Positions 6,514 to 14,337 of a stretch of 16,178 bases of DNA are shown here, one piece after another. Numbering within the stretch: position 1 is the stretch's first letter; every line of letters starts with the position of its first letter. A program made the translations under genes and the position numbers. The notes under the pieces are model-generated. The model was given only the letters and a program-made list of their open reading frames with translations. It did not search any database and had not been told where the DNA came from. The DNA lies in assembly GCA_900547295.1 (NCBI GenBank), contig URGK01000062.1, positions 1 to 16,178 of the forward strand, given 5' to 3'. Source of the DNA: an uncultured Eubacteriales bacterium (lineage in GTDB: Bacteria; Bacillota; Clostridia; Peptostreptococcales; Anaerovoracaceae).

Positions 6514-6640
6514 ATAACACATAATGGACAACCGCCTATATGGCAACACCTTTTATCTATAATCAGTATATCATATATGTTTACAGCAATTAATACTTAT
6601 AAAATAAATATAATATATATAGCATATACAAAAGGAACAG

Positions 6641-6684
6641 AAAAAGCTTTCATCCCGGTTATCTGTAATCGAGATGAAAACTTT
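6641..6684 (-). terminator. Rho-independent terminator of the pan operon
   Basis: On the minus strand AAAG-T-TTTCATC-T-CG pairs with CG-G-GATGAAA-G-CTTT (plus 6643-6657 with 6670-6684), a long stem with two single mismatches. A U-run follows (plus 6641-6645). It begins only 16 nt after the panC stop. Confidence 0.8.
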
Positions 6685-6699
6685 GAATTTTAAAATATA

Positions 6700-7560
6700 T
6701 TATCTGCTGTGATATGTGAAATTATCAATCAGGCGTGTTTTGCCAATGTATACTGCAATGGCAATAAGAGTGCCGTCTGATATTTTATCTATTGGCATCA
6801 TAGTGATACCGTCAACTACGGATACATAATCAGTTACAGCCATAGGCTCTGAGTCTATAACCTCCTGAATAATGTCTGTGATTTTGTTTGAGTCTTTTTC
6901 TCCCTTGTCTATTGCATTTTTGCCTGCCTGAAGCGCCCTGTAAAGAATCTGCGCAGCTTTTCTCTGCTCAGGCTCAAGGTATGCGTTCCTTGAGGATTTT
7001 GCAAGCCCGTCGGATTCACGAACAGTAGGGCAGCCTACTATTTCTATACCGTAGGACATATCCCTTGTCATACGCTTAATAACTGCAAGCTGCTGTGCAT
7101 CTTTTTCACCGAAGAATGCCTTGTCAGGAGTAACTATATTAAAAAGCTTGGCAACTACTGTGCAGACTCCCCTGAAATGGCCAGGCCTGCTTCTGCCGCA
7201 TAGCTGAGAGGTCATATCATTAAAAATATCTACACAGGTATCTGTTTTGCCGTTACCGTCAGGATACATTTCATCTACAGACGGATAGAATACCATATCG
7301 CAGTTGTGTTTTCTCAGGATTTCACAATCATGTTCAAAATCACGAGGATAGGCTTCGAGATCATCTGTCGGGGAAAACTGTGTCGGGTTTACAAAATCCG
7401 AAACCACAACCTTATCGCACATAGCCGATGCATAGTCTACAAGGCTTGCATGACCCTCGTGGAGATAACCCATTGTGGGAACAAGTCCCACCGTAAATCC
7501 CTGCTGCTTCCATTCACGCACTGTATTGCGGACTTCTGAAATTTTTGTAGCTGTAATCAT
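6700..7560 (-). CDS. panC: Pantothenate synthetase
   Basis: Joins pantoate and beta-alanine to pantothenate using ATP, through a pantoyl-adenylate intermediate; a cytoplasmic step on the way to coenzyme A. The 286-aa length is normal. Motifs: the HIGH-like nucleotide-binding segment PTMGYLHEGH (28-37), VNPTQF (57-62), GRSRPGHFRGV, FGEKDAQQLAVIKRM, and the KMSKS-like loop, here LAKSSRN followed by AYL. It is the last gene of the operon, 19 nt after panB, with a modest GGAG ribosome site 9 nt before ATG 7560. A strong hairpin terminator follows at once. Confidence 0.97.
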   Translation of the reverse strand: MITATKISEVRNTVREWKQQGFTVGLVPTMGYLHEGHASLVDYASAMCDKVVVSDFVNPTQFSPTDDLEAYPRDFEHDCEILRKHNCDMVFYPSVDEMYPDGNGKTDTCVDIFNDMTSQLCGRSRPGHFRGVCTVVAKLFNIVTPDKAFFGEKDAQQLAVIKRMTRDMSYGIEIVGCPTVRESDGLAKSSRNAYLEPEQRKAAQILYRALQAGKNAIDKGEKDSNKITDIIQEVIDSEPMAVTDYVSVVDGITMMPIDKISDGTLIAIAVYIGKTRLIDNFTYHSR

Positions 7561-7579
7561 ATCTGTTTACTCCATCTGT

Positions 7580-8437
7580 TTATTTGAACATTTCATCAAG
7601 CTGCGCAAGATACTCATCTGAGCAGTCGCTCTTTGAAAAGCTGTGGGCAGCATCAGGGAATGTATTAGCCTTTACCTCGCTGTCATAGGCTTTGAAAGCT
7701 TCTGACATCTGCTGTCCGATATCGGCAAAAGGCTTTACGAATTTAGGTGTGAAATCAGTATTCATTGCAAGCATATCCTGCATTACCAGAACCTGTCCGT
7801 CACAGCCTGCTCCCGCGCCTATGCCTATTGTAATCATATCAACCTTTTTGGTAATTAGCGCTGCGAGTTTTGGCGGTACGCACTCAAGTACGCACATAAA
7901 CGCTCCTGCCTGCTGCACTTCAAAGGCATCCTCAAGTACACGCTTTGCGTTTGCTTCGCCTTTGCCTTGAACTTTGAAGCCTCCGAATACGTTTACGGAC
8001 TGGGGGGTCATACCTATGTGCGCGCATACAGGTATACCGGCATTTACTATAGCTCTTATCTGTTCTGTCACTGCAGCGCCGCCCTCAAGTTTAACTGCGT
8101 TTGCGCCGGTTTCTTTGATAAGGCGTCCTGCGTTTTCAACTGCCTGCGCAGCTGACACCTGATAGCTCATAAACGGCATATCCGCAATAACAAATGTATT
8201 GGTGCAGCCTCTTACTACGCTTCTTGTATATATTACGGTTTCGTCCATTGTAACCGGCAGTGTGGTGTCATAGCCCTGCATTGTCATTCCAAGACTGTCG
8301 CCTACAAGTATGGTGTTGATACCTGCGTTTTCCATTATGCGTGCGGTAGTATAGTCATAGCATGTAAGCATTGAGACCTTTTCTCCGCTTTTTTTCATAT
8401 TCAACAGTGTTGCCACTGTGTTTTTCTTTCCGTTCAT
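7580..8437 (-). CDS. panB: 3-methyl-2-oxobutanoate (ketopantoate) hydroxymethyltransferase
   Basis: Transfers a hydroxymethyl group from 5,10-methylene-tetrahydrofolate to 2-oxoisovalerate to make ketopantoate, the first committed step of pantothenate synthesis. The 285-aa TIM-barrel protein is of usual length. Key segments: MLTCYDYTTARIMENAGI near the start, the metal-binding VGDSLGMTMQGYDTTLPVTMDE (Asp47 in GDSLGM), ANAVKLEGG, the AHIGMTPQSV segment near residue 140, and the late IGIGAGAGCDGQVLVMQD. The start ATG 8437 is preceded by GAGGAG inside the end of the upstream gene; only 4 nt separate the two frames, which suggests translational coupling. Confidence 0.97.
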   Translation of the reverse strand: MNGKKNTVATLLNMKKSGEKVSMLTCYDYTTARIMENAGINTILVGDSLGMTMQGYDTTLPVTMDETVIYTRSVVRGCTNTFVIADMPFMSYQVSAAQAVENAGRLIKETGANAVKLEGGAAVTEQIRAIVNAGIPVCAHIGMTPQSVNVFGGFKVQGKGEANAKRVLEDAFEVQQAGAFMCVLECVPPKLAALITKKVDMITIGIGAGAGCDGQVLVMQDMLAMNTDFTPKFVKPFADIGQQMSEAFKAYDSEVKANTFPDAAHSFSKSDCSDEYLAQLDEMFK

Positions 8438-8441
8438 TGTG

Positions 8442-9293
8442 TTACTCCTCGTTAAGCATATTTTTCAGTTCAGAATAATTTATATGTGAGTTCTTTTCCT
8501 CTGCGACCTTAATAAGCTCGCGGGAGAGATCTCTGTACAGATTTTCTTCTGTCTGCGTAAGGAAGCAGCCCAGATGCTTCTGTATTGTTGAAACATCGTT
8601 TCTCTCAACGGGACCCGTAAGTGCATTGACAGGTCCTTCCTTTAATATGTTTCGTACATTGCACTCGATAAGCGGGGTAAGCGCTTCAAGCGCGCTGCTT
8701 CTGGTAAACCCGCAGGTCTCCATCAGATTAAGGCTTTCCTGAACCAGAGCGCAGACAAGATTGCTGCTGATGGTGCAGGCTGCATGATATTTAACCTTGA
8801 CCTCTGAAGCTATTGTCTTTACATTTACCCCCAGTGATTTCAGTGTTTCATACCAGTAGTCGATATAGAATTTATCACCCTCAAGGCAAAAAAAAGCACC
8901 CGCAAGCTCCCTGTAAGTATCGTACTTACTGTGAATGGGAAACAGTGGATGGATAGAATAACCGTATGCACCTGTATCTTTAATACCGGGGAAAGCTTCT
9001 CTTGCCGTCATTGCGCCGCTGCAGTGACAGATAAGCCTGCCGGTAAGATCAAACTCTTTTAATTCTTCAAAAACTGAAGATATAGCGCTGTCTGGAACTG
9101 TTAAAAAAACCGCATCGGAATCCTGAACTAATTCACCAATGCTGTCGTATACCGTAGTTCCGGTAAAAGCTGCCGCTTCTTTTGCTGATTCTCTGCGCCG
9201 GCTGTAGTAACCGGTCACCTGAATATTGTTTGCTGCAAAAAATTTGCCTAAAGTAAAGCCGACTTTTCCTGCTCCAATAAAACCTGTTTTCAT
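8442..9293 (-). CDS. panG: Rossmann-like/DUF2520 oxidoreductase, probable PanG-type ketopantoate reductase
   Basis: The 283-aa product has an N-terminal NAD(P)-binding Rossmann fold (MKTGFIGAGKVG, glycine motif 7-12), a SIHPLFPIHS segment in the middle, and an all-helical C-terminal half typical of DUF2520 proteins. This family often sits next to panB/panC in Firmicutes. The pathway step missing between the PanB and PanC reactions is NADPH-dependent reduction of ketopantoate to pantoate, done elsewhere by PanE, IlvC or PanG. Position as first gene of a panB-panC operon, 4 nt before panB, makes a PanG role the best reading. Family and function are recognised from memory and not checked by alignment. 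The ribosome site AGAGGTGAT is well placed before ATG 9293. A generic short-chain imine or F420-type reductase is the alternative. Confidence 0.8.
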   Translation of the reverse strand: MKTGFIGAGKVGFTLGKFFAANNIQVTGYYSRRRESAKEAAAFTGTTVYDSIGELVQDSDAVFLTVPDSAISSVFEELKEFDLTGRLICHCSGAMTAREAFPGIKDTGAYGYSIHPLFPIHSKYDTYRELAGAFFCLEGDKFYIDYWYETLKSLGVNVKTIASEVKVKYHAACTISSNLVCALVQESLNLMETCGFTRSSALEALTPLIECNVRNILKEGPVNALTGPVERNDVSTIQKHLGCFLTQTEENLYRDLSRELIKVAEEKNSHINYSELKNMLNEE

Positions 9294-9428
9294 CTTATCA
9301 CCTCTTTTATATATGTGTGCAGATGATGCGGTTTTTATTCCATTGAGCGGAGTTTAAATTTAGGTACAGTTTTCGATTAATCAGAAATGCCATCCTTATA
9401 TCTGAAAAAGTTTACTTTCTAATTAGTA

Positions 9429-9457
9429 ATTCTAGCACTATTTTGCATAGGTGTAAA
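9429..9457 (-). promoter_or_regulatory. Promoter of the pan operon, with a 128-nt leader
   Basis: On the minus strand TTTACA (plus 9452-9457), a 17-nt spacer and TAGAAT (plus 9429-9434) each match 5 of 6 consensus bases. The start near 9422 leaves about 128 nt before panG. A 'pan' RNA motif is known upstream of such operons in some Firmicutes, but I cannot recognise its bulged-A stem here. The best local pairing is a 5-bp TCAGA/TCTGA stem. Confidence 0.75.
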
Positions 9458-9472
9458 GGGTGAAAATCCGCA

Positions 9473-9518
9473 AAAAATCAAAATCCCCGAAACCTGCATA
9501 CAGGGCAGGCTCCGGAGA
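9473..9518 (-). terminator. Strong terminator of the PI-PLC gene
   Basis: On the minus strand a 14-bp stem (plus 9505-9518 with 9484-9497, three G-U pairs) encloses a 7-nt loop. TTTTGATTTTTT follows (plus 9473-9483). It insulates the upstream gene from the pan promoter, which begins 16 nt later. Confidence 0.88.
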
Positions 9519-9560
9519 GTTTACAATTACCGATTTAGATAAATTGTGTATTACCGATGT

Positions 9561-12062
9561 CTAGTATTTTCTTCTGAAAGTTAATGCTGAAACACCAAGT
9601 CCCAGTGCAAATATAACTACCAGTAATGAAAGTATAACGACAGTTCTGTGTATATCATCTGATGTCTTTGGAGCATCAGCTTTAGCAGTCTTGTCAGCTT
9701 TGGTTTTGTCTGTATCTGTTTTGCTGCTACCGTCCTTAATATTATTGTCAGACTTGCCTGCGTACTTGAAGTCTGTTATTGTAACTTCTCTTTCAAAGCC
9801 CTGCAGGCGGCTGTCTGACGGTATAAATCTCAGCTTGAAAGTCTTGCCGTTTTTGAAGTCTTTGACAGTCGGAACATAGTTGCCGTCTGCGAATACCCAT
9901 TTTCCCTCTCTGCTGTGTCCTGCCAGCTTGGCCTGTGAAAGCTTCTGTCCGCGAACAAGGCTTACAGTTGTCGGCGCATCTGCTTTTGCAACCATGAAAT
10001 TGCTGTTTTTGAAGTTTGTTTCGTATATGAGTCTGCTCATAGGTCTGTCAAGGAAATTGAGCATTACCATACCGAGTCTTCTGTTGTCGATATAGCCCTT
10101 GCCATCGCTGCCGAATTTGTCTTCAAACAGTATAGGATTGATTATGCTTGTAAGCTCCAGAGGACGTCCTACAGCACAGCTGGTGTAGTTGAATATCCAC
10201 GCATCAGAAGGTATAGGGTGGGATTTGTCAGCGCCTGTGGTCTGCGCAAATGTTCCCTCTATATATTTCAGCTTGGTTGTTGAATACTCGTTATATGCAT
10301 CCTGTGCATATACAGATGTACCGAATTTGTCTTTGCCGTAGATTTTAATAGCATATTTATAGTCGCCGTATGAATAGTCGTCCCAGTTTGACAGGTTGAT
10401 ACCAAACCAGCGCTCGTCAAGATTGTCATCAGCCGGATTGTATTTATTAGTATCAATATCGTATCTGCGTATGAAAACTATTTTGCCGCGGGCTTCTTTG
10501 ATTGACGGTATATCGTTGCCGGTCCATACACGGCAACTGTTTCCTTTTGCAACCTCTTTCTTGATAAAGCTGCCTACTGCTCTTGCCAGCCCCTCAGTAC
10601 TTCCGTCGTCGGGCTTTACCATCATAACTATTGATTCTGTAGGATGCTCGTTAAGGAAGCGTACACTTTCATCGAGTATGTTTTTAAGTGTGAGCGGGTT
10701 GCCGTTTCTGTCACTGCAGGCCCATTTTTTGTCACCATGTACAATTCTTACATCTTCAAGGGAGGCCTTGTCTTTTTGCGCATTACAGCGTATATCAAAG
10801 CTTCTTACACCTATATTTAACTGCTCCTCATAGTAATATTTCTGACATGAAGTGATAGAGAACTGCGCCACAAAGTCCTCAACGACTGATGCTGTGCCGG
10901 TATCGTGGCTTCCCGGCAGATTTACTGATGAAAGAAGCGCATTGTCAGGCAGGTCTGCCATCCAGTCCTGTGAGTAGGCATATGAAATCCTGTCATTTTT
11001 GTTTGCAAAAACATCTATTTCAAATTTAGTACCGTTGCTGTCCTGCCAGAGTGATTCCGCTCCTGCATAGAGTCCTACGAATTTACCTGTGCGGGCATTC
11101 TGTATTTTGTAGCTTCCGTCACTTTGCTTGAAGAAACGCCACAGCTGGCTGGTGTTGTAGTTCTTATCAAAATCATCATCAGTCCATACATTTAGCATAG
11201 CCTTGTCTTTGCCGCTTTCGCCCTCAATATCCCAGGCAAGCTGCACGTATTTTTCACCTTCTGTCATCGCCAGTATTTTGTAGGCTCTGTATTCTTCATT
11301 CCATTGAAGAGCCCATTTGTTGCTGGTGCCTACCTGATGAAGGTGTATATGAGTTCCGGGTATGCTGGAGTCAAGGACTCTGTTTACAGCCTTGATCGTT
11401 CCAAACTTGAAAATTTCGCAGATGTCATTCTTACTGCTCTTTGTCATATTTTCGGACTCTGCTCCTGTTAGAGGAACTACGCTGGAAGTGATTATCCATA
11501 CTTTTCTTTTTGATTTGCTGGTCTGGATGATTTTGTCGTGAACACTTGGCTTGCCGTTTTTGTCAGTGTCCTCAACGCCTACCCACAGACCGCTGTTTTT
11601 GTTCTGTATGTAGTACTGCTTGTTGCCGTGGGCATCATCGCCTATATAATAGAAAGCAAACTGACGGTGGTCGTTTCCTGCAACTTTGCTGTCATTTGAT
11701 TCCCAGAGATGAAGCACCTTGCCCTCGCTCTTGCTCTTGTCCTCTATATCTGCGAAATAGTCGGTACCGCCCGATCTGATATGCTTGATGCCGTACCAGC
11801 CGCCGCCTATATTGTCAAATCTGAAGTTGCAGTTTGAGCCGTTTGCCGTATCAAGATGGAGCACGTTGCTTTTCTCTGCATTGCCGTTTACATTCCATCT
11901 GAGGCTGGTATTCTCCTGCAGAGTAATAAACATCAGCTTGCCTGCAGTCATATTGGTGATTTTTGTGCCGTCGCCGGAGCCTGAAGTATCTGCATATACA
12001 GTAAGACTGCTGAGGCAGAAAACAAGTGCAAGCACCGCTGCGAAAATGCTTCTCAATTTCAT
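9561..12062 (-). CDS. Secreted wall-anchored phosphatidylinositol-specific phospholipase C with lectin-like domains
   Basis: A large (833 aa) exported enzyme predicted to cleave phosphatidylinositol or glycosyl-PI at the cell surface. Order: Sec signal peptide (1-24, cleavage near VYA|D); two ricin-type beta-trefoil-like regions (about 35-190 and 245-350) with repeated YKI, QLWRF and TGKFVGL patterns; a PI-PLC X domain (about 370-690); an Ig-like module (about 697-765); a Lys/Asp/Thr-rich spacer (770-798); and the sorting signal PKTSD (798-802), a hydrophobic helix and the tail RRKY. Catalytic residues known from Bacillus PI-PLC have counterparts: H386-D387 in LPGSHDTGT, R420 and D423 in GVRSFDIRC, H442 in RIVHG, K483 in MMVKPDD. 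PKTSD departs from LPXTG, as in several clostridial surface proteins. The ribosome site GGGAGGG is 5 nt before ATG. Substrate specificity and the lectin ligand are unknown. Some X-domain proteins are phosphodiesterases of other substrates. Confidence 0.88.
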   Translation of the reverse strand: MKLRSIFAAVLALVFCLSSLTVYADTSGSGDGTKITNMTAGKLMFITLQENTSLRWNVNGNAEKSNVLHLDTANGSNCNFRFDNIGGGWYGIKHIRSGGTDYFADIEDKSKSEGKVLHLWESNDSKVAGNDHRQFAFYYIGDDAHGNKQYYIQNKNSGLWVGVEDTDKNGKPSVHDKIIQTSKSKRKVWIITSSVVPLTGAESENMTKSSKNDICEIFKFGTIKAVNRVLDSSIPGTHIHLHQVGTSNKWALQWNEEYRAYKILAMTEGEKYVQLAWDIEGESGKDKAMLNVWTDDDFDKNYNTSQLWRFFKQSDGSYKIQNARTGKFVGLYAGAESLWQDSNGTKFEIDVFANKNDRISYAYSQDWMADLPDNALLSSVNLPGSHDTGTASVVEDFVAQFSITSCQKYYYEEQLNIGVRSFDIRCNAQKDKASLEDVRIVHGDKKWACSDRNGNPLTLKNILDESVRFLNEHPTESIVMMVKPDDGSTEGLARAVGSFIKKEVAKGNSCRVWTGNDIPSIKEARGKIVFIRRYDIDTNKYNPADDNLDERWFGINLSNWDDYSYGDYKYAIKIYGKDKFGTSVYAQDAYNEYSTTKLKYIEGTFAQTTGADKSHPIPSDAWIFNYTSCAVGRPLELTSIINPILFEDKFGSDGKGYIDNRRLGMVMLNFLDRPMSRLIYETNFKNSNFMVAKADAPTTVSLVRGQKLSQAKLAGHSREGKWVFADGNYVPTVKDFKNGKTFKLRFIPSDSRLQGFEREVTITDFKYAGKSDNNIKDGSSKTDTDKTKADKTAKADAPKTSDDIHRTVVILSLLVVIFALGLGVSALTFRRKY

Positions 12063-12112
12063 AATTCCCTCCCGTTTGTTGATTATGATTTAACTTGCAT
12101 TAAGTCTACACG

Positions 12113-12140
12113 ATTATATCACATATATTACAGAAGTAAA
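12113..12140 (-). promoter_or_regulatory. Promoter of the PI-PLC gene
   Basis: On the minus strand a perfect TATAAT (plus 12113-12118), preceded by TG one base upstream, lies 16 nt from the weak -35 TTTACT (plus 12135-12140). The start near 12106 leaves a leader of about 45 nt. Confidence 0.7.
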
Positions 12141-12157
12141 GCCGTTAAAATAATTAT

Positions 12158-12185
12158 TTGCATGCATACATCATATGAATAATAC
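12158..12185 (+). promoter_or_regulatory. Weak candidate promoter of the symporter gene
   Basis: TTGCAT (12158-12163), a 16-nt spacer and TAATAC (12180-12185) are the best pair in the divergent gap. The -10 is poor, and other AT-rich hexamers downstream could serve. Confidence 0.3.
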
Positions 12186-12230
12186 GATCAGGAAGGAATA
12201 ATATATATAGTTGTGAAGCAGGAGGCGGCT

Positions 12231-13613
12231 ATGAAGATTGTTACGGAAATTAATACACTTGTAAATGAGATTGTGTGGGGACTGCCTGCTATGATATGTA
12301 TTGTAGGAGCAGGAATTTATCTTACTATAGGAACGGGATTTATACAAATAAGGAAATTTCCATACGCCATAGCGCAGATTTTCGGCAGACTCTTTGACAG
12401 GCAAAAGGCAGGCAAAGGGGCTATTTCTCCGTTTCAGGCTGTATGTACGGCTCTTGCCGGGACAATAGGTACAGGAAGCATAGCGGGAGTTGCCGGGGCT
12501 ATAGCCATAGGCGGGCCGGGAGCTGTTTTCTGGATGTGGTGCTCTGCGTTTCTTGGAATGTGCACTAAATTTGCAGAGGTGAGCCTTGCTGTGTTTTACA
12601 GGTCAAGGGGCACAGGCGGAGAACTTGTGGGCGGTCCTATGTACAACATACGCAACGGGCTTTCGCACAGGTGGATATGGCTTGCGTATCTTTACTGTGC
12701 CTTTGGCGTGCTGGCAGTTGCGGGAACAGGCAATGCAACTCAGGTGAATACTATAGTGACGGCTGTGAATACGGCAATCGACGGGATTTCATACAGTGCG
12801 GAAAGCGGTCACAGCCTGCTTAATCTTGCTCTGGGAATTTTAATTGCGATACTTGTTGCAGTTGTGCTGCTGGGCGGAGTGCAGAGGATAGGTCGTGTTA
12901 CGGAGAAGCTGATACCGTTTATGGCTCTTTTCTATATTTTTATGGCTCTGGGCGTGGTGGTTTTTAATATTGACGGTGTGCCTGATGCGTTCGAAAGTAT
13001 TATATCGGGGGCCTTTAATCCGCAGGCTGCAACGGGAGGCGCTGTCGGAAGCGTGTTTTTATGTATGCGCAAGGGTGTTTCAAGAGGGATATTCACAAAT
13101 GAAGCTGGACTTGGCACAGGCTCTATAGCTCACGCCTGCGCTGATACAGATGACCCTGTAGGGCAGGGAATGTCCGGCATATTCGAGGTGTTCTGCACGA
13201 TAATAATATGTACACTTACTGCTCTTGTGACTTTGTGCGGTAATGAATATATTCAGTATGGCAAACTTGCCGGGGCGGAACTTACGATTTCGGGGTTTGT
13301 TTCACTCTATGGAAACTGGGCCTCAATATTTACAGCGGCGGCTCTGTGCTGTTTTGCTTTTTCCACAGTAATAGGCTGGGGTCTGTACGGCTCACGGTTT
13401 ATGGAGTTCCTGTTCGGAAGCAGGACCGTAAGACCGTTTTTCATCGTATATTCGTTAGTGTCGGTACTTGGTGCTGTTATTGATATGGGTATTGTATGGG
13501 ATATTTCAGATACTTTTAACGGGCTTATGGTTATTCCAAACCTTATATCTCTGCTGCTGCTGTCGGGAACGGTGTTCAGGCTTACAGGTGAGAAGTTCGG
13601 CAGGAAGCGATGA
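12231..13613 (+). CDS. AGCS-family sodium/alanine (amino acid) symporter
   Basis: Membrane carrier importing alanine or glycine together with Na+ (AlsT/DagA/AgcS family). The 460-aa product starts at ATG 12231 with AGGAGG 5 nt upstream; an in-frame GTG at 12213 lacks a ribosome site. Typical features: an early TGFIQIRKF segment, the conserved GTIGTGSIAGVAGAIAIGGPGAVFWMW stretch near residues 80-107, TKFAEVSLAVFYR, GGPMYNIRNGL, and the later TNEAGLGTGSIAHA before a run of hydrophobic helices. About ten to eleven membrane spans are visible. The substrate cannot be fixed from sequence; alanine is usual. It is divergent from the PI-PLC gene and single-cistron. The Na+ gradient it uses could be fed by the decarboxylase at the left end, but that link is only metabolic. 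Confidence 0.95.
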   Translation: MKIVTEINTLVNEIVWGLPAMICIVGAGIYLTIGTGFIQIRKFPYAIAQIFGRLFDRQKAGKGAISPFQAVCTALAGTIGTGSIAGVAGAIAIGGPGAVFWMWCSAFLGMCTKFAEVSLAVFYRSRGTGGELVGGPMYNIRNGLSHRWIWLAYLYCAFGVLAVAGTGNATQVNTIVTAVNTAIDGISYSAESGHSLLNLALGILIAILVAVVLLGGVQRIGRVTEKLIPFMALFYIFMALGVVVFNIDGVPDAFESIISGAFNPQAATGGAVGSVFLCMRKGVSRGIFTNEAGLGTGSIAHACADTDDPVGQGMSGIFEVFCTIIICTLTALVTLCGNEYIQYGKLAGAELTISGFVSLYGNWASIFTAAALCCFAFSTVIGWGLYGSRFMEFLFGSRTVRPFFIVYSLVSVLGAVIDMGIVWDISDTFNGLMVIPNLISLLLLSGTVFRLTGEKFGRKR

Positions 13614-13635
13614 TGCTGTGTACAGCTTTAAAATA

Positions 13636-13674
13636 AATATCTGCATCATTTGCGCTGATTATGATGCAGATATT
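13636..13674. terminator. Hairpin between convergent symporter and HTH genes
   Basis: A perfect 14-bp inverted repeat, AATATCTGCATCAT (13636-13649) and its complement (13661-13674), surrounds an 11-nt loop. On the minus strand TATTTTA follows, so it best serves the HTH/DUF3990 operon. On the plus strand no T-run follows, but the stem would still form at the 3' end of the symporter mRNA. Confidence 0.65.
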
Positions 13675-13698
13675 ATGTCGGCTATGGATGCGGGGCTG

Positions 13699-14337
13699 TT
13701 AAATTTCCATTAAATCCGTAATGCTGCAGCCAATAACCGTTGCAAGGGCAAGAAGGGTTTCTCCCGCAGCCTTATTTATATCCTTTGCTCTGATTTCATA
13801 CTGCTGCAGTGTTCTTAAATTTACCCCTGATTTTTCTGAAAGAGCTCTTTGAGAAAGACCGCAGTTCTTTCTTAAAATCTGCAGTTTGGATGCGGTGGTT
13901 TTTCTTTCAAGCATTCTGTTTAACGTATCAAATGCCTTTTCTTCTGAAGCTTCGTGCAGGGCAGGGTAGGTGTTTTCTATTTCTCCCGCAGAGAGTTTAG
14001 AAATAATGTCTTTGAAGCTTTTATCTGTACGCCACTGATAATATGCAGCAATCCAGCCGCACCAGTAACATGATGAATAATCATATTCAATCTGAGGCGG
14101 CGGCAGAGTTATTTCAAGTCCTGCTCTGTCAATAATCTCATATACAAGTTCTGTCCCCGAAAATCCGGATACAAATCTGGGATTGCCTTTTTCAAACTGA
14201 GAGGCGACACCTGTTGCTACGAACAGCTCAAAAAAGGCATCAATATTTAAATTGCAGCAGCTGGCAGCATAATCTGCTGCTTCACCGAGGTTTTTCATAG
14301 CATCGTCTAAATACATTTCATCGTAAGCGTAAATCAT
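13699..14337 (-). CDS. HTH protein paired with DUF3990 protein, putative antitoxin
   Basis: Predicted DNA-binding partner of the upstream DUF3990 gene. The 212-aa product has an N-terminal helical part (about 1-75, starting MIYAYDEMYLDDAMKNLG), a central Trp/Tyr/Cys-rich segment (YWCGWIAAYYQW near 90-101), and a C-terminal helix-turn-helix of XRE type (about 150-212, with GLSQRALSEKSGVNLRTLQQYE as the DNA-binding helices and a closing DLMEI). I start at ATG 14337, with AGGAG 10 nt upstream inside the previous gene; a GTG at 14355 would overlap that ribosome site. The frame overlaps the DUF3990 gene by 20 nt, so the two are translationally coupled. The role as antitoxin and autorepressor is inferred from gene order, fusion of HTH with an extra domain, and the repeats at the operon promoter. 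Confidence 0.75.
   Translation of the reverse strand: MIYAYDEMYLDDAMKNLGEAADYAASCCNLNIDAFFELFVATGVASQFEKGNPRFVSGFSGTELVYEIIDRAGLEITLPPPQIEYDYSSCYWCGWIAAYYQWRTDKSFKDIISKLSAGEIENTYPALHEASEEKAFDTLNRMLERKTTASKLQILRKNCGLSQRALSEKSGVNLRTLQQYEIRAKDINKAAGETLLALATVIGCSITDLMEI

Noticed and set aside
6332..6517. A 61-codon frame after radA
   Set aside because: It runs through two hairpin terminators, has no ribosome site, and the product is rich in Arg, Ile and Cys without any recognisable pattern.
10396..10833. A 145-codon plus-strand frame inside the PI-PLC gene
   Set aside because: Antisense shadow of a clear coding sequence; composition biased to Ser, Leu and Pro as expected from a reversed codon pattern.
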